A stretch of DNA of 64,000 nt from Alicyclobacillus tolerans (GCF_001447355.1 NZ_JXBW01000001.1:124001-188000), one strand, 5' to 3'; shown: positions 43,089 to 52,577, counted from the stretch's first letter. Notes: a model not told the origin generated them from the sequence alone. Program-made: numbers and translations.

Positions 43089-44702
43089 TCACCAGAAGGC
43101 GATGTTCAAGCCAACCAAGATGACAAAGACGATCCCGGCTAGATATCCAGGCCGCTTATACCAAGGATAGCCGCTGTAGTCCGGTCGTTTGCTCAGACCA
43201 TACACAAGCCCTTGAAGTTCTTCGAGCGGACGGCGTTTCGTGAACAAACTGACCAATACCGTGACAGCAACCGTAATAAACCAGGCCCACCAAGCGCGCC
43301 AGAAGTTCCCGGCATCTGGGCTCGTGAACATATTGGCTGGAAGTAAAAAGTACATTAAAAACGCGCTGGCAATACCACAAATGAGCCCCCAAAAGCCACC
43401 CCAAGGCGTCGTCCGCTTCCAGAACATACCGAGCAGGAATGTACCAAAAAGCGGAGCATTGAAAAACGAAAACAACGTTTGCATATAGTCCATGACGCTT
43501 GGGAAACCGGCTGCGAAATACGCGGTACCAATGCTGATGATAACACCGACGACGACCGCCCAGCGACCCATATTGACGTAATGCTTGTCACTTGCGTCCT
43601 TTCGAATATACGCCTGATAAATGTCATAGGTCCAGACGGTTGTAAACGCTGTGACGTTACCGGCCATACCGCTCATAAAGCTTGCGAGCATCGCCGTAAG
43701 CCCTAGGCCGAGCATACCTGGCGGATAATACTTGGCAATGAGTAAAGGCAGTGCCAGGTTATAACTCATGTTCGGCGAATGCCCGATTTTCGGGAAAATG
43801 GCCAATGCGATGAGGCCTGGAATAATCACCAAAATCGGTACAATCATCTTGAAAAATGCCGCATAGATAGGCGTATTTTGCGCCGCCCGCAAATCCTTGG
43901 CCGCCAGTGTTCGTTGCACGACTAAGAAGTCTGTCGTCCAATAACCGAACGAAAGCACGAAGCCAAGGCCAAGCACCACCCCGAGCCAGCCAATGCCCAT
44001 TGGGTTGTGTGACGGGTTGCCAAGATTTTGCCAAAGGTGGCCGAACCCTTGTGGCAGACGAGCCATCATTCCGTTCCAGCCGCCGAGACTGTGCATACCG
44101 ATCAGCGGGATCGGTAGAAGGCCAGCCCAAATTAAGAAAAACTGAACGACTTCGTTAAAGATCGAAGACGTGAGACCGCCGAGGCCTACGTAGACCAAGA
44201 CGACGACAGCCGAGATCAAAATACTCGTTGTGAATGACCAGCCGATGAGGATTTGGAAAATCAGCGCCATCGAGTACAAGCTGATACCCGATGTGAGAAC
44301 CGTCATGACCGCAAACGCGATGGCATTGACCGCTCTCGTTGCTTCGTTATAGCGCAACTTCAAGTACTCAGGTACAGAACGAACCTTGGAAACGTAGTAG
44401 AACGGCATCATGTAAATGCCGAGAAACAGCATCGCTGGAATTGCACCAATCCAGTAAAAATGCGTCGTGAGCATACCGTACTCGGCACCACTCGCAGTCA
44501 TGCCCATGATCTCAAGGGCGCCAAGGTTCGCGGAGAGAAATGCCAAACCGGTGATCCAAGCCGGAATGGATCGACCTGAAAGGAAGAAGTCCTCGCCGGT
44601 CCGAACACGGCTGCGCAACACGAAGCCCACACCAATCACGAAAACGAAGTACAGGGCAATAATGATATAGTCTACAGCGTTTGCATGGAATAGCGCATGC
44701 AA
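43089..44702 (-). CDS. Sodium:solute symporter (SSS family), sugar-type
   Basis: A 537-residue membrane protein with about 14 hydrophobic helices and SSS motifs: YFVFVIGVGF, GEDFFLSGRSIPAWITGLAFLSAN, LGALEIMGM, and YWTTDFLVVQRTLAAKDLRAAQNTP near helix 8. The sequence resembles SGLT-type sugar or inositol symporters. Substrate not determinable; sugars fit the neighbouring glycosidase. Start TTG 44702 behind AGGAGGTG. Confidence 0.9.
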   Translation of the reverse strand: MHALFHANAVDYIIIALYFVFVIGVGFVLRSRVRTGEDFFLSGRSIPAWITGLAFLSANLGALEIMGMTASGAEYGMLTTHFYWIGAIPAMLFLGIYMMPFYYVSKVRSVPEYLKLRYNEATRAVNAIAFAVMTVLTSGISLYSMALIFQILIGWSFTTSILISAVVVLVYVGLGGLTSSIFNEVVQFFLIWAGLLPIPLIGMHSLGGWNGMMARLPQGFGHLWQNLGNPSHNPMGIGWLGVVLGLGFVLSFGYWTTDFLVVQRTLAAKDLRAAQNTPIYAAFFKMIVPILVIIPGLIALAIFPKIGHSPNMSYNLALPLLIAKYYPPGMLGLGLTAMLASFMSGMAGNVTAFTTVWTYDIYQAYIRKDASDKHYVNMGRWAVVVGVIISIGTAYFAAGFPSVMDYMQTLFSFFNAPLFGTFLLGMFWKRTTPWGGFWGLICGIASAFLMYFLLPANMFTSPDAGNFWRAWWAWFITVAVTVLVSLFTKRRPLEELQGLVYGLSKRPDYSGYPWYKRPGYLAGIVFVILVGLNIAFW

Positions 44703-44823
44703 CGAACGTACACCTCCTCAAATATGTATTCCCGTATGCGCTGTCACGGGATTTTCACCTTATGCATAGCCAAAAGCGTGACCATGAAACCTAACGTCAC
44801 CGTTTTGTCTGCATTCCCCCTCG

Positions 44824-45690
44824 CTACATACCTTTTCCGGTTACCATTTGCATTGCTCGCCACATCGATACCCCTCCGACTCCGCCGACAACAGCGACAA
44901 CCAGTACCAGACCCAAATTGATGGCATCTAAATTGTGTACATGTACACCTGTATTGATGCTCCATTCAGCTAGGGAAGGAACGATAAGAGCCAAGCCCCC
45001 TGCGACAACAAACAGAAGTCCGCCATAAAAGAGCGTATTGCCAGACACGTAACGACCAACGAACGCTTTGCCGGCCGCTGAAATCTGTCGGCGCTGGAGC
45101 CACCATCCAAAAAGAGCACCAATGGTCATTTGCATGAGCAACGTACCAATGCCAAACAATACACCTGGCACGAAGCCTAGCCACGCAGAAGGCATGGTCG
45201 GCGCGATCACCGTGTACAAAATGGTCGCAAATGCCCCTGTTCCCCATCCTGCGATCACGCCATGAACAAACGCTAATCGCAATGGGACAGGTGCATCCAT
45301 CCCCCCGGCATGCGACGCATGTGGTAGCCATTTGTCGACCCATGGTATCAAGTGGATCGAGTGACCGCGCATCAGAATATACCAACCAGAACACGCCATG
45401 ACAAGTCCTACGATGATATAGACAACATTTTCGACATATCCATGCATAAGGAACCCAGCTAATGCAAAATATGATAGTTCAGAACCGATAGCCCTTTGCA
45501 GCGTAAAGCCAAGAGAAAAGAATAAACCTGCCAACATGCCGCCTTTACTGCTATAGCTACCGATGGAATAGCTGAACGTAATGGGCCAGGTATGCTCATC
45601 TGGAGTGATTCCGTGGATGACGCCAAGTAAGCAGGCCGTGATCAGTCCAATTGCGAGCGACAGATGTTGCGGATTCCATAAGTCTATCAA
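44824..45690 (-). CDS. NicO/UreH-like membrane transporter, Fur-operon partner
   Basis: A 288-residue protein with about 7 hydrophobic helices. HGITPDEHTWP near residue 28 resembles the HX4DH metal-binding motif of NicO-type Ni/Co transporters. The start (TTG 45690, SD GAGGAGG) overlaps the stop of the Fur-family gene, so both are co-translated. Transition-metal transport (Ni, Co, Zn or Fe) is inferred from the motif and the operon. A TauE-like exporter is an alternative. Confidence 0.68.
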   Translation of the reverse strand: MIDLWNPQHLSLAIGLITACLLGVIHGITPDEHTWPITFSYSIGSYSSKGGMLAGLFFSLGFTLQRAIGSELSYFALAGFLMHGYVENVVYIIVGLVMACSGWYILMRGHSIHLIPWVDKWLPHASHAGGMDAPVPLRLAFVHGVIAGWGTGAFATILYTVIAPTMPSAWLGFVPGVLFGIGTLLMQMTIGALFGWWLQRRQISAAGKAFVGRYVSGNTLFYGGLLFVVAGGLALIVPSLAEWSINTGVHVHNLDAINLGLVLVVAVVGGVGGVSMWRAMQMVTGKGM

Positions 45691-46106
45691 TGTCTCTCCT
45701 CCTCGCATGAACGACAGCGGCCAAAGAAATCGAGTTTGTGATACGCCACCGTTCCGATCTTTTGATCCACATCCATCGCCTGTTGCGCGTTACACTGAAA
45801 CAACTCCTTTACTTGATGGCATTGCAGACAGACAAAATGATGATGATGTTGGTTGGGACAAAACGTATAATAGATCTCTCCGTCAATAAGGAACGGAGTT
45901 GCCAGGCCCACCTTCGTCAGCGCCTCCAACAAACGATAGACAGTGGTGAGCCCAACCCGCTCGTAGCGTTCTTTAACGTAATCGTGCAGTTGTGCAGGAG
46001 TAAACATGCGCCTTGCGTCGACAAAAGCCATCAAAACGGCCTCTCGTTCCTTAGTTAGCCGAAACTTATGCTCATGAAGCAACTGTTGGATATCCTTCAA
46101 ATCCAC
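45687..46106 (-). CDS. Fur-family metal-responsive repressor
   Basis: The 139-residue protein has the Fur winged-helix domain (FRLTKEREAVL, GLTTVYRLLEAL) and a C-terminal metal-binding domain with HHHHFVCLQCHQV and CRSCEEE, so both structural zinc pairs are kept. Fur, Zur and PerR cannot be told apart by eye; the HHHH and Cys pairs suit a Zn or Fe sensor. The start is GTG 46106 (AAGGTG 8 bases upstream), or 46115. A 7-1-7 box overlaps its promoter region, so it is probably autoregulated. Confidence 0.88.
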   Translation of the reverse strand: MDLKDIQQLLHEHKFRLTKEREAVLMAFVDARRMFTPAQLHDYVKERYERVGLTTVYRLLEALTKVGLATPFLIDGEIYYTFCPNQHHHHFVCLQCHQVKELFQCNAQQAMDVDQKIGTVAYHKLDFFGRCRSCEEERH

Positions 46107-46122
46107 CAAAATCACACCTTAT

Positions 46123-46137
46123 AGAAAATCATTTTCT
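46123..46137. promoter_or_regulatory. Fur-family 7-1-7 operator
   Basis: AGAAAAT-C-ATTTTCT is a perfect 7-1-7 palindrome 17 bases before the Fur-family start, the spacing of Fur, Zur and PerR boxes of Bacillus. The half-site differs from all three (TGATAAT, TCGTAAT, TTATAAT). Confidence 0.78.
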
Positions 46138-46199
46138 ACAACGGATTATGCTCCGCCTCTGACGAAAATGTCAACAGTCCAGTCTAGTATTGGATCTCA

Positions 46200-46228
46200 T
46201 TGACTCCTGTCGAATCTTGTTGGATAAT
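46200..46228 (+). promoter_or_regulatory. Promoter of the chemoreceptor transcript
   Basis: TTGACT (46200-46205) and GATAAT (46223-46228), 17-base spacing, about 35 bases before the riboswitch. Confidence 0.8.
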
Positions 46229-46263
46229 GTGCCAGGCTATGAAATTCGGGCTCCAAGATGTGC

Positions 46264-46360
46264 CCGATTGCAAGGCAAACCAGCGGAAACACTGGGGCGC
46301 AAAGCCACGGGTCTACGGATTCTATCTTGGGATCTAAGATGGCCGGGCTGCCAAGCCGTC
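46264..46360 (+). promoter_or_regulatory. Cyclic-di-GMP-I (GEMM) riboswitch
   Basis: The conserved GEMM-I core is visible: GGCAAACCAGCGGAAACACTGG (with the GAAA tetraloop), GGGCGCAAAGCCACGGGTCTACGG, and the receptor-side arm GATGGCCGGGCTGCC at 46338-46352. It binds cyclic di-GMP and here precedes a terminator and the chemoreceptor gene. Whether ligand turns the gene on or off depends on the fold of the expression platform. Confidence 0.93.
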
Positions 46361-46393
46361 AGCTGAGCACTGAAATCGGCAGGTATCACACCA

Positions 46394-46436
46394 AGGCAGC
46401 CTTCTGTGAAGACCCAGAAGGCTGCCTGTTTGTGTC
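46394..46436 (+). terminator. Terminator in the c-di-GMP riboswitch expression platform
   Basis: AGGCAGCCTTCT and AGAAGGCTGCCT pair into a 12-bp stem, followed by GTTTGTGT. It ends about 65 bases before the chemoreceptor start. Confidence 0.85.
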
Positions 46437-46499
46437 TACCATTCTGCACAGTGCCAAATGTCTTAATGAAACAGACTTTCGCAACAGGAGGTCACACCA

Positions 46500-48488
46500 A
46501 TGGAGAACCAAATGGTGGCATCGGCACAAGTAGCTAAACGAGGGTGGACGATTGGACTAAAGCTACTCACAATTAGCCTGGCCCTATTGATCGTTCCGTC
46601 CCTCGTCATCGGGTTCACGTCGTTTGCCACTGCCAAAAGCAACTTTTCATCTCAGTTGGACAACCACGATATGACGAGTGTGAAGGTGTTCAATCAGGAT
46701 GTAAACACGTTCATCTCACAGCGTGAGCAAACCTTGACCTATCTCGCTAAGTTATTAAACAGCACCACCTTGGACGAGTCTTCCACACTCCCTGCATTAG
46801 AGGGTGCAGCCCAATCGTATGCTGACTTTCTTCACGTCTACGTGGGAACGAACACAGGCGCGTTCTACGTGAGTCCGGCCGCCAAGATGCCGGCTGGCTA
46901 TGATCCCCGGAAACGCTCCTGGTACCAAGCGGCCATGACAAGCCCGACACCGATTGTCACGCCACCTTACGTCGACGCCATAACAAAACAGTTGACGGTG
47001 ACCATTGCTGAACGCTTGGCCAACGGGCGTGGCGTTGTCGGTGCAGATATTTCCTTGAAGACGTTTGATCATCTTGTCAATCAAGTTCCACTTGGCAGCA
47101 GCGGTTATTTGGGGCTGATGGACGGACAATCAAACGTCATCGCGATGCACGGCCTGGCCCCAGGCTCAAGCCTCCATCTCGCGACGCTAAAGCAGATGTA
47201 CCAACACGACAGTGGTATTTTTAGCGTGGCTGTAAAAGGTGCGAGTTACCGATTCACATATGTGACCAACGCAGCGACTGGTTGGAAAGTCATTGGCATT
47301 TTGCCAACGTCGTCCTACATGCGTGCCGTACATCCCATCTTGGTCATTACGCTGATTGTGCTTGGTATCTCACTCATCTTAGGTTTTCTCACGATTTGGT
47401 ATTTGGTGCGGTCGATCACGCGACCTCTGCACGCACTGGTCGAGTTCGCAGAACGTGTGGGTCGCGGAGATTTAACTACAGATGTGGTCATCAAGACGCG
47501 GGATGAACTGGGTGTCCTAGGAGGCGCATGTAATCACATGCTACACTCCCTACGCGACATCATCCGCCGTGTCGAGATGAATGCGGAGCAAGTTGCAGCA
47601 TCGTCCGAACAACTGACGGCAAGTGCAGAAGAAAATACCCGCGCAACTGAACAAATTACAAATGTGGTCGGCGAACTTGCGGCAAGCGTTACGGAACAAT
47701 CGGAGCGTGCCAAGCGCGATCGCGAACGAGTGGATTCCCTGGCGAGTAACATTGAAGAGGTTGCGACCAGTGCCAGTGTCGTCGCCCAGGTGGCAGAAGC
47801 AACGGCTGCAGAAGCCGACCGCGGATCCAGCAGTGCGGAAAGCGCCGTGCATCAGATGGAAGTGCTGGGCCACTCGTTTACAGGATTATCGACGTCGATT
47901 CAGGAACTCACAGGCTACTCGGGACAAATTCACAGCATCATTGCGGTCATTCAATCGATCGCGACGCAAACCAATTTGCTTGCCTTGAATGCTGCAATTG
48001 AGGCGGCTCGAGCCGGTCAGAGCGGACGTGGATTTGCGGTCGTGGCGGAGGAAATTCGCAAATTGGCGGATCAGTCCTCATCGTCGGCCAATGAAATTCA
48101 AGAGTTGATTGAGTCGATGCAGGTGCGGATGGAAGAAGCCTCCGCCTCGATGGAAGCGAGCCAGCAAGATGTGCAGCATGGTATTGAAGCCGTGAATCAT
48201 GCAGGTGAACTGTTTGCCAACATTCGAGCGGGTGTCGTCGCCCTGGCGGAAGAGATTCGCAGCGTCACGTCCGCATAACAGGCGATGGCGGCAAGTGCCA
48301 ACTCTCTGCGAGAATTTATCGCACAAGTCGAATCCGCAACAGTGGAAACGTCGGCTGGGATGCAAACCGTCTCTGCATCGACCGAGGAACAGCTCGCATC
48401 CATGGAGGAGATTTCGGCTTCGGCCGCTTCCCTCGCGGAATTGGCGGAACAGATGCAAGCCGCCTTACAACAATTCTCGCTTCGCTAG
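46500..48488 (+). pseudogene. Methyl-accepting chemotaxis protein interrupted by an in-frame TAA
   Basis: From ATG 46500 (AGGAGG 7 bases upstream) 592 codons encode a chemoreceptor: helix 1 (about 15-38), an extracellular dCache-like sensor (40-280), helix 2 (282-305), HAMP (306-358) and a signalling domain. The hairpin tip ([21 protein letters not shown]) is intact. At 48276-48278 TAA stops the frame, yet translation continues in the same frame to 48488 with typical MCP sequence (SANSLREFIAQ, EEQLASMEEIS). The stop is probably a CAA-to-TAA change. The short product ends in the C-terminal signalling helix and is likely impaired, unless the stop is read through. Confidence 0.85.
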
Positions 48489-48506
48489 TCATGCCATTTG
48501 TGCACC

Positions 48507-48541
48507 GAGCCAGCCGACATGCCCGGCTGGCTCGTTTGTAT
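48507..48541. terminator. Bidirectional hairpin between the chemoreceptor and the AKR gene
   Basis: GAGCCAGCC and GGCTGGCTC form a 9-bp stem at 48507-48533, followed by GTTTGTATTT on the plus strand. Confidence 0.8.
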
Positions 48542-49459
48542 TTACGGAAGGATATTCCCCGCCGCGCGATAAATCTCGTACCACTCTTCGCGGGTAAGCC
48601 GAATCTCGCTCGCTTTGCACGAGTCGCGCAGGCGGCCAACATTCATGGTACCGATGACTGGTTGCATATTTGCAGGGTGTCGCAATAACCATGCGATGGC
48701 AATGGTTGTATTCGATACATCGTAACGATCCGCAATTTCGTCTATTTTCTGATTGAGCTCCTTGAATTTGTCGTTGTTCAGAAAGACACCTTCAAAAAAT
48801 CCATATTGGAACGGCGACCAAGGTTGAATGGTGATGTCGTGTAAACGGCAGTAGTCGAGCACACTACCGTCGCGATCGATGGCCGATTCGTTTTCCATAT
48901 TCACATTGATACCGTTCGAAATCATGGTCGCGTTGGTAATGCTCAGTTGAAGCTGATTGGCCACGAGCGGTTGACGAACATAACGCTTGAGCAACTCGAT
49001 TTGCATCGGTTTTTGATTCGATACACCAAAGTGGCGTACCTTTCCGGACGATTCGAGAATGTCGAACGCCTCTGCGACTTCCTCCGGCTCGACCAGTGCG
49101 TCCGGCCTATGTAAAAGTAACACGTCTAGGTAGTCCGTTTTCAACCGCCGCAAGCTGCCGTCAACGGCCTCTAAAATGTGTTCTTTGGAGAAGTCAAACA
49201 TACCTTTGCGAATGCCACATTTGGACTGTAAGATAACGCTTTCACGAACATCGTCAGTCATGTGCACGGCTTCCGCAAAAATGGATTCGCACTCACCGCC
49301 TCCGTAAATGTCAGCGTGATCGAAAAAGTTTGCACCCTCTTCTAATGCGGCCTGCACAAACTTTTCAGCCTCCAACTTGCTCAGCGAATGAATTCGCATA
49401 CACCCAACGGCGACGACAGGCACTTCAAGCGCGCTGGTACCCAGTTTGATGGTTCTCAC
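48542..49459 (-). CDS. Aldo/keto reductase (YdhF-type)
   Basis: A 305-residue AKR barrel with Asp/Tyr in NFFDHADIYGGG, Lys in LQSKCGIR and His in LLLHRPD, and the C-terminal VIGTMNVGRLRDS cofactor motif. It belongs to the YdhF/YcsN-like group. GTG 49459 with GAGGAGGAGAG before it. Divergent from a small hypothetical gene. Confidence 0.92.
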   Translation of the reverse strand: MRTIKLGTSALEVPVVAVGCMRIHSLSKLEAEKFVQAALEEGANFFDHADIYGGGECESIFAEAVHMTDDVRESVILQSKCGIRKGMFDFSKEHILEAVDGSLRRLKTDYLDVLLLHRPDALVEPEEVAEAFDILESSGKVRHFGVSNQKPMQIELLKRYVRQPLVANQLQLSITNATMISNGINVNMENESAIDRDGSVLDYCRLHDITIQPWSPFQYGFFEGVFLNNDKFKELNQKIDEIADRYDVSNTTIAIAWLLRHPANMQPVIGTMNVGRLRDSCKASEIRLTREEWYEIYRAAGNILP

Positions 49460-49649
49460 GGACTCTCCTCCTCATATCAACACAGCCTCTGCAAAGAAAG
49501 CGCACGAATTGCGCTAGGATGACGGCTTCTAATCCATTGTGACACAGATCCCAAAGCTGCTCAACCAGGCGCTTCCCGTTTCTCATTTTCGACTTGACAG
49601 GATACAATGGAGCGTGTGAACGTTCGGAAGTTTGGAAGGAGCAACGGAC

Positions 49650-49844
49650 ATGAGCGACATACAATATGTGATCAGCGTGATCGTCTATGAAGATGGACAC
49701 TGCGACGTCATGTGGGACTCGTCGGTACCGATGGAGCACTGTTATGAGGCTTTAAAGCAAGTCACCGACGACATGGCGGGATCGATCGCCCCAAAACCGC
49801 CTACGCCGCCAAAGCAATCCCCGAAAATCACACGCCTGAAATAA
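49650..49844 (+). CDS. Small acidic hypothetical protein
   Basis: 64 residues from ATG 49650 (AAGGAG 8 bases before). The N-terminal half (YVISVIVYEDGHCDVMWDS) is beta-like; the C-terminus is Pro/Lys-rich (KPPTPPKQSPK). No family recognised. Coding support is the SD and composition. Confidence 0.55.
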   Translation: MSDIQYVISVIVYEDGHCDVMWDSSVPMEHCYEALKQVTDDMAGSIAPKPPTPPKQSPKITRLK

Positions 49845-49898
49845 CAAGAGCGGACGCCGAGCTGCTGCTGACGTAATTAGCACGGGCACGGCGTTCGT

Positions 49899-50984
49899 TT
49901 ATGGAGAGGCGATACAGACCCGATTTCTCCCTCGCTTTTTGGCCGTGTAGAGTGCGTCGTCGGCAAGTTGTAAAAACGCGGATGTGTCGACTGTGGATTC
50001 CGGTAGGCACGCCACGCCAAGCGAAACCGTGATGTGAATCGACTCCCCATTGGGAAGCAGGAAGTCTCTGCGTTCAACAGTAGCGCGAATGCGTTCAGCC
50101 ATCTCTTGCGCCGCAATCAGGGTGCAACCAGGCATAAGCACGGTGAACTCTTCCCCGCCATTTCGCGAAACAACATCGCGCGAGCCCGTACACGTTTGCA
50201 ATACCGTCGCAAGTTGTTGCAGGACAGCATCCCCAGCAGGATGGCCGTATGTGTCATTCACGTTTTTAAAATGGTCAATGTCAATCGCAAGGATGGACAA
50301 GGACTCCGTGCTAGTGGCCGCTCGCGCCGCAAGTTCGTTAATGACCAAATCAAAGTGACGAGTATTGTTAAGCCCGGTCAGGAAATCGACGGATGACATT
50401 TGCTCTAGTTCATGTTGGCGCCCGAAATGAGCGAATAGCTGCGTCACCAACCAAGCACTTCCGTACCCTGCGACCAACGAAACGATCCCATACGTGAGAA
50501 GAACCCATTCGAATCGCGCATTGGTGGGCATTAACCAGACGACCAAAGCCGAAATCTGCGCAAGTGCATACACATTGACAACAAGCACCCGGATAGCCAG
50601 TCTGCGTTTGATACGTGCCAGTATGGGTGCAATGGCACTAACCAACAACATATTGAGTGCGGCGAGGAGTGACGTCTGATTCACGCCAAAGATGGCGACG
50701 CGCCCTATCCCTTCCACCAATCCTGCCACCACAGACGCCGAGGGTCCTAGGAACAAAGCACAAGTCACCACAGGCAAATGTCGTAGATCCAAAATCAGCT
50801 TAGAATTCGGAACCGGTAGGGCGTACAGCATGAGCAGAATTCCCATGACTCCAGCAGCCAGACCTGTGAGAAGGCGATCCAACGTGGTGGGCAAGCGGCG
50901 AGCACGTAGCCGACTATACGGCAAAAAGACAATTACAATCAATGTAAATACGATACATGCGTTACTAAAAAATGTACCGACCAT
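49899..50984 (-). CDS. Membrane diguanylate cyclase (5TM-5TMR_LYT-GGDEF)
   Basis: A 361-residue protein: five to six hydrophobic helices form an N-terminal 5TM-5TMR_LYT-type domain (LRHLPVVTCALFLGPSASVV), followed by a GGDEF domain from about residue 200. The active-site motif is NGGEEF (GGEEF variant, active in known cyclases), with DHFKNVNDTYGH before it. The upstream inhibitory RxxD site is not preserved (GSRD). It makes c-di-GMP, the ligand of the riboswitch 3.5 kb away. Start ATG 50984. Confidence 0.93.
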   Translation of the reverse strand: MVGTFFSNACIVFTLIVIVFLPYSRLRARRLPTTLDRLLTGLAAGVMGILLMLYALPVPNSKLILDLRHLPVVTCALFLGPSASVVAGLVEGIGRVAIFGVNQTSLLAALNMLLVSAIAPILARIKRRLAIRVLVVNVYALAQISALVVWLMPTNARFEWVLLTYGIVSLVAGYGSAWLVTQLFAHFGRQHELEQMSSVDFLTGLNNTRHFDLVINELAARAATSTESLSILAIDIDHFKNVNDTYGHPAGDAVLQQLATVLQTCTGSRDVVSRNGGEEFTVLMPGCTLIAAQEMAERIRATVERRDFLLPNGESIHITVSLGVACLPESTVDTSAFLQLADDALYTAKKRGRNRVCIASP

Positions 50985-51482
50985 ACCGTCTCTCCAAACG
51001 CGAACAATGTGAACTGAGGCAGATCATATTCGACACTTTTCGACTGAAGCCCTGCCAAGATGGGAGATGCGTCTACTAACCGGGCTGTACCTGGTACTAA
51101 GGCCAATACCACCACTTTGGGGTTAATAAAGCCTGCCGCCATGGGTAAGAAGTTTGCGTTTCTTGCTGGTCCGTGATCACGGAGCGATGCTGCAAAAGAA
51201 GGTTCGAGCCGATGTCAATGCGATTGTCAGACAAAAAAATGACCTTCATGAAGTGCCTATTCACACTCATCAGGCCATCGAAGCCCGCTATTGATAACAA
51301 GGTTTCGCCACTTTAGTAGAACTCTGCTTTACCCAATCACCAAACTCCAAAAGGCCGCGACATACGATGTTTTTTGAGGGCCAAAATATGCTTCTGTACA
51401 CGAAGGTTTGCACGACGTTTTTGAAATAGCAGAACGCGGCTCCGAAAATCCTTCGGTAGCCGCGTTCTGATGAGTTTTCACT
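50985..51482. other. Intergenic region without a recognisable gene
   Basis: About 500 bases. Short open frames exist on the minus strand (e.g. 51097-51300) but show no motif, SD or family resemblance. A hairpin GAACGCGGCT...AGCCGCGTTC (about 51433-51468) lies just after tRNA-Cys and may end the tRNA transcript. Confidence 0.5.
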
Positions 51483-51556
<74 letters not shown>

Positions 51557-51614
51557 AAAATCGCCATCAGTCGTCCTCGGTTCTCGCCCGCAGTCGGGCT
51601 GATGGCGTTTGCCC

Positions 51615-51689
51615 TGGAGCGGAAGACGGGATTCGAACCCGCGACCCTCGCCTTGGCAAGGCGATGCTCTACCCCTGAGCCACTTCCGC
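51615..51689 (-). tRNA. tRNA-Gly (anticodon GCC)
   Basis: 75 bases with CCA. Acceptor GCGGAAG/CTTCCGC, anticodon loop TTGCCAA (GCC), T-arm GGTTCGAATCC. Confidence 0.97.
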
Positions 51690-51701
51690 ATATTCGGTTG
51701 C

Positions 51702-51777
<76 letters not shown>

Positions 51778-51838
51778 GCAAACAGCTATGTAATTCTACA
51801 AAACTGTTCAATCTGTGTCAAGTTAGACACAACAAGCT

Positions 51839-51913
51839 TGGTGGAGCCGATGGGATTCGAACCCACAACCCCTACGCTGCCAGCGTAGTGCTCTCCCATT
51901 GAGCTACGGCCCC
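51839..51913 (-). tRNA. tRNA-Ala (anticodon GGC)
   Basis: 75 bases with CCA. Acceptor GGGGCCG/CGGCTCC (one G-U), anticodon loop CTGGCAG (GGC), T-arm GGTTCGAATCC. First tRNA of the cluster, closest to the promoter. Confidence 0.96.
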
Positions 51914-51928
51914 TGACGAACGCTATTT

Positions 51929-51957
51929 ATTATACATGAACTCTGCCTATTGCGCAA
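51929..51957 (-). promoter_or_regulatory. Promoter of the Ala-Phe-Gly-Cys tRNA cluster
   Basis: TTGCGC (51957-51952) and TATAAT (51934-51929), 17-base spacing on the minus strand, 16 bases upstream of tRNA-Ala. Confidence 0.8.
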
Positions 51958-52047
51958 CTGTCACATCGATCAACTAAAGCTCCAACCACTAAACATAATT
52001 TCCAATTTACTGGGCAACCTAAAATTAGTTCGTCCACAAAGGAGTGT

Positions 52048-52548
52048 ATGGCTTCCATGAAACACTGGATTACAGCGATTTCAACACTTTGCACGCTTGC
52101 GTGTGCATATCCGTCCGCATTCGCGGCACAAACGTCCGGGTCTGGCGTTTTGACAACTCCTCAGCAAACAGAGTCGGCAGTACCTTCGTCGAGTCCCAGC
52201 CACCAGTTTGAGGTAAAATCGAGCGTACAAGTCTCGCGCGAAACGCTACGCGAAGCATACCAGGCAAGCCATGATGCATACACGAAGAAGCTTCAAAAAT
52301 ACGCAAAGTGTTCAGAGTCCGACGCACGCAAGGCCGTTCTCGGTGAACATCCAGGCGCAAAAATTGAGGAGATTCAGTTGCGCAACATCCGCACCAATCT
52401 CGTGTACATGGCAATCGCACGGGATGATGAAGACAAATATCTTGTCATCGTCGACGCTGGCAACGCAAATATCCTGATGGATCGCCGTATTCCGACACAC
52501 CATGAACGCGTGTTTGCAAACGGCCCCGACGGTGGCAAGGCCGAATAA
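52048..52548 (+). CDS. Secreted PepSY-like hypothetical protein
   Basis: 166 residues with a signal peptide (MKHWITAISTLCTLACAYPSAFA), then a Ser/Pro/Thr-rich linker and a PepSY-like domain: SESDARKAVLGEHPGAKIEEIQLRN, IRTNLVYMAIA, DDEDKYLVIVDAGNANIL. PepSY domains often inhibit proteases or bind peptidoglycan. Start ATG 52048 or 52057; AAAGGAG lies just upstream of both. Confidence 0.65.
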   Translation: MASMKHWITAISTLCTLACAYPSAFAAQTSGSGVLTTPQQTESAVPSSSPSHQFEVKSSVQVSRETLREAYQASHDAYTKKLQKYAKCSESDARKAVLGEHPGAKIEEIQLRNIRTNLVYMAIARDDEDKYLVIVDAGNANILMDRRIPTHHERVFANGPDGGKAE

Positions 52549-52577
52549 TCGCCAGCAATCGACTCCGCGAGAACGCG

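Noticed and set aside
50939-51300. Two short minus-strand frames in the gap before the tRNA cluster
   Set aside because: No SD, no known motif and ordinary intergenic composition. Possible remnants, but not supportable as genes.
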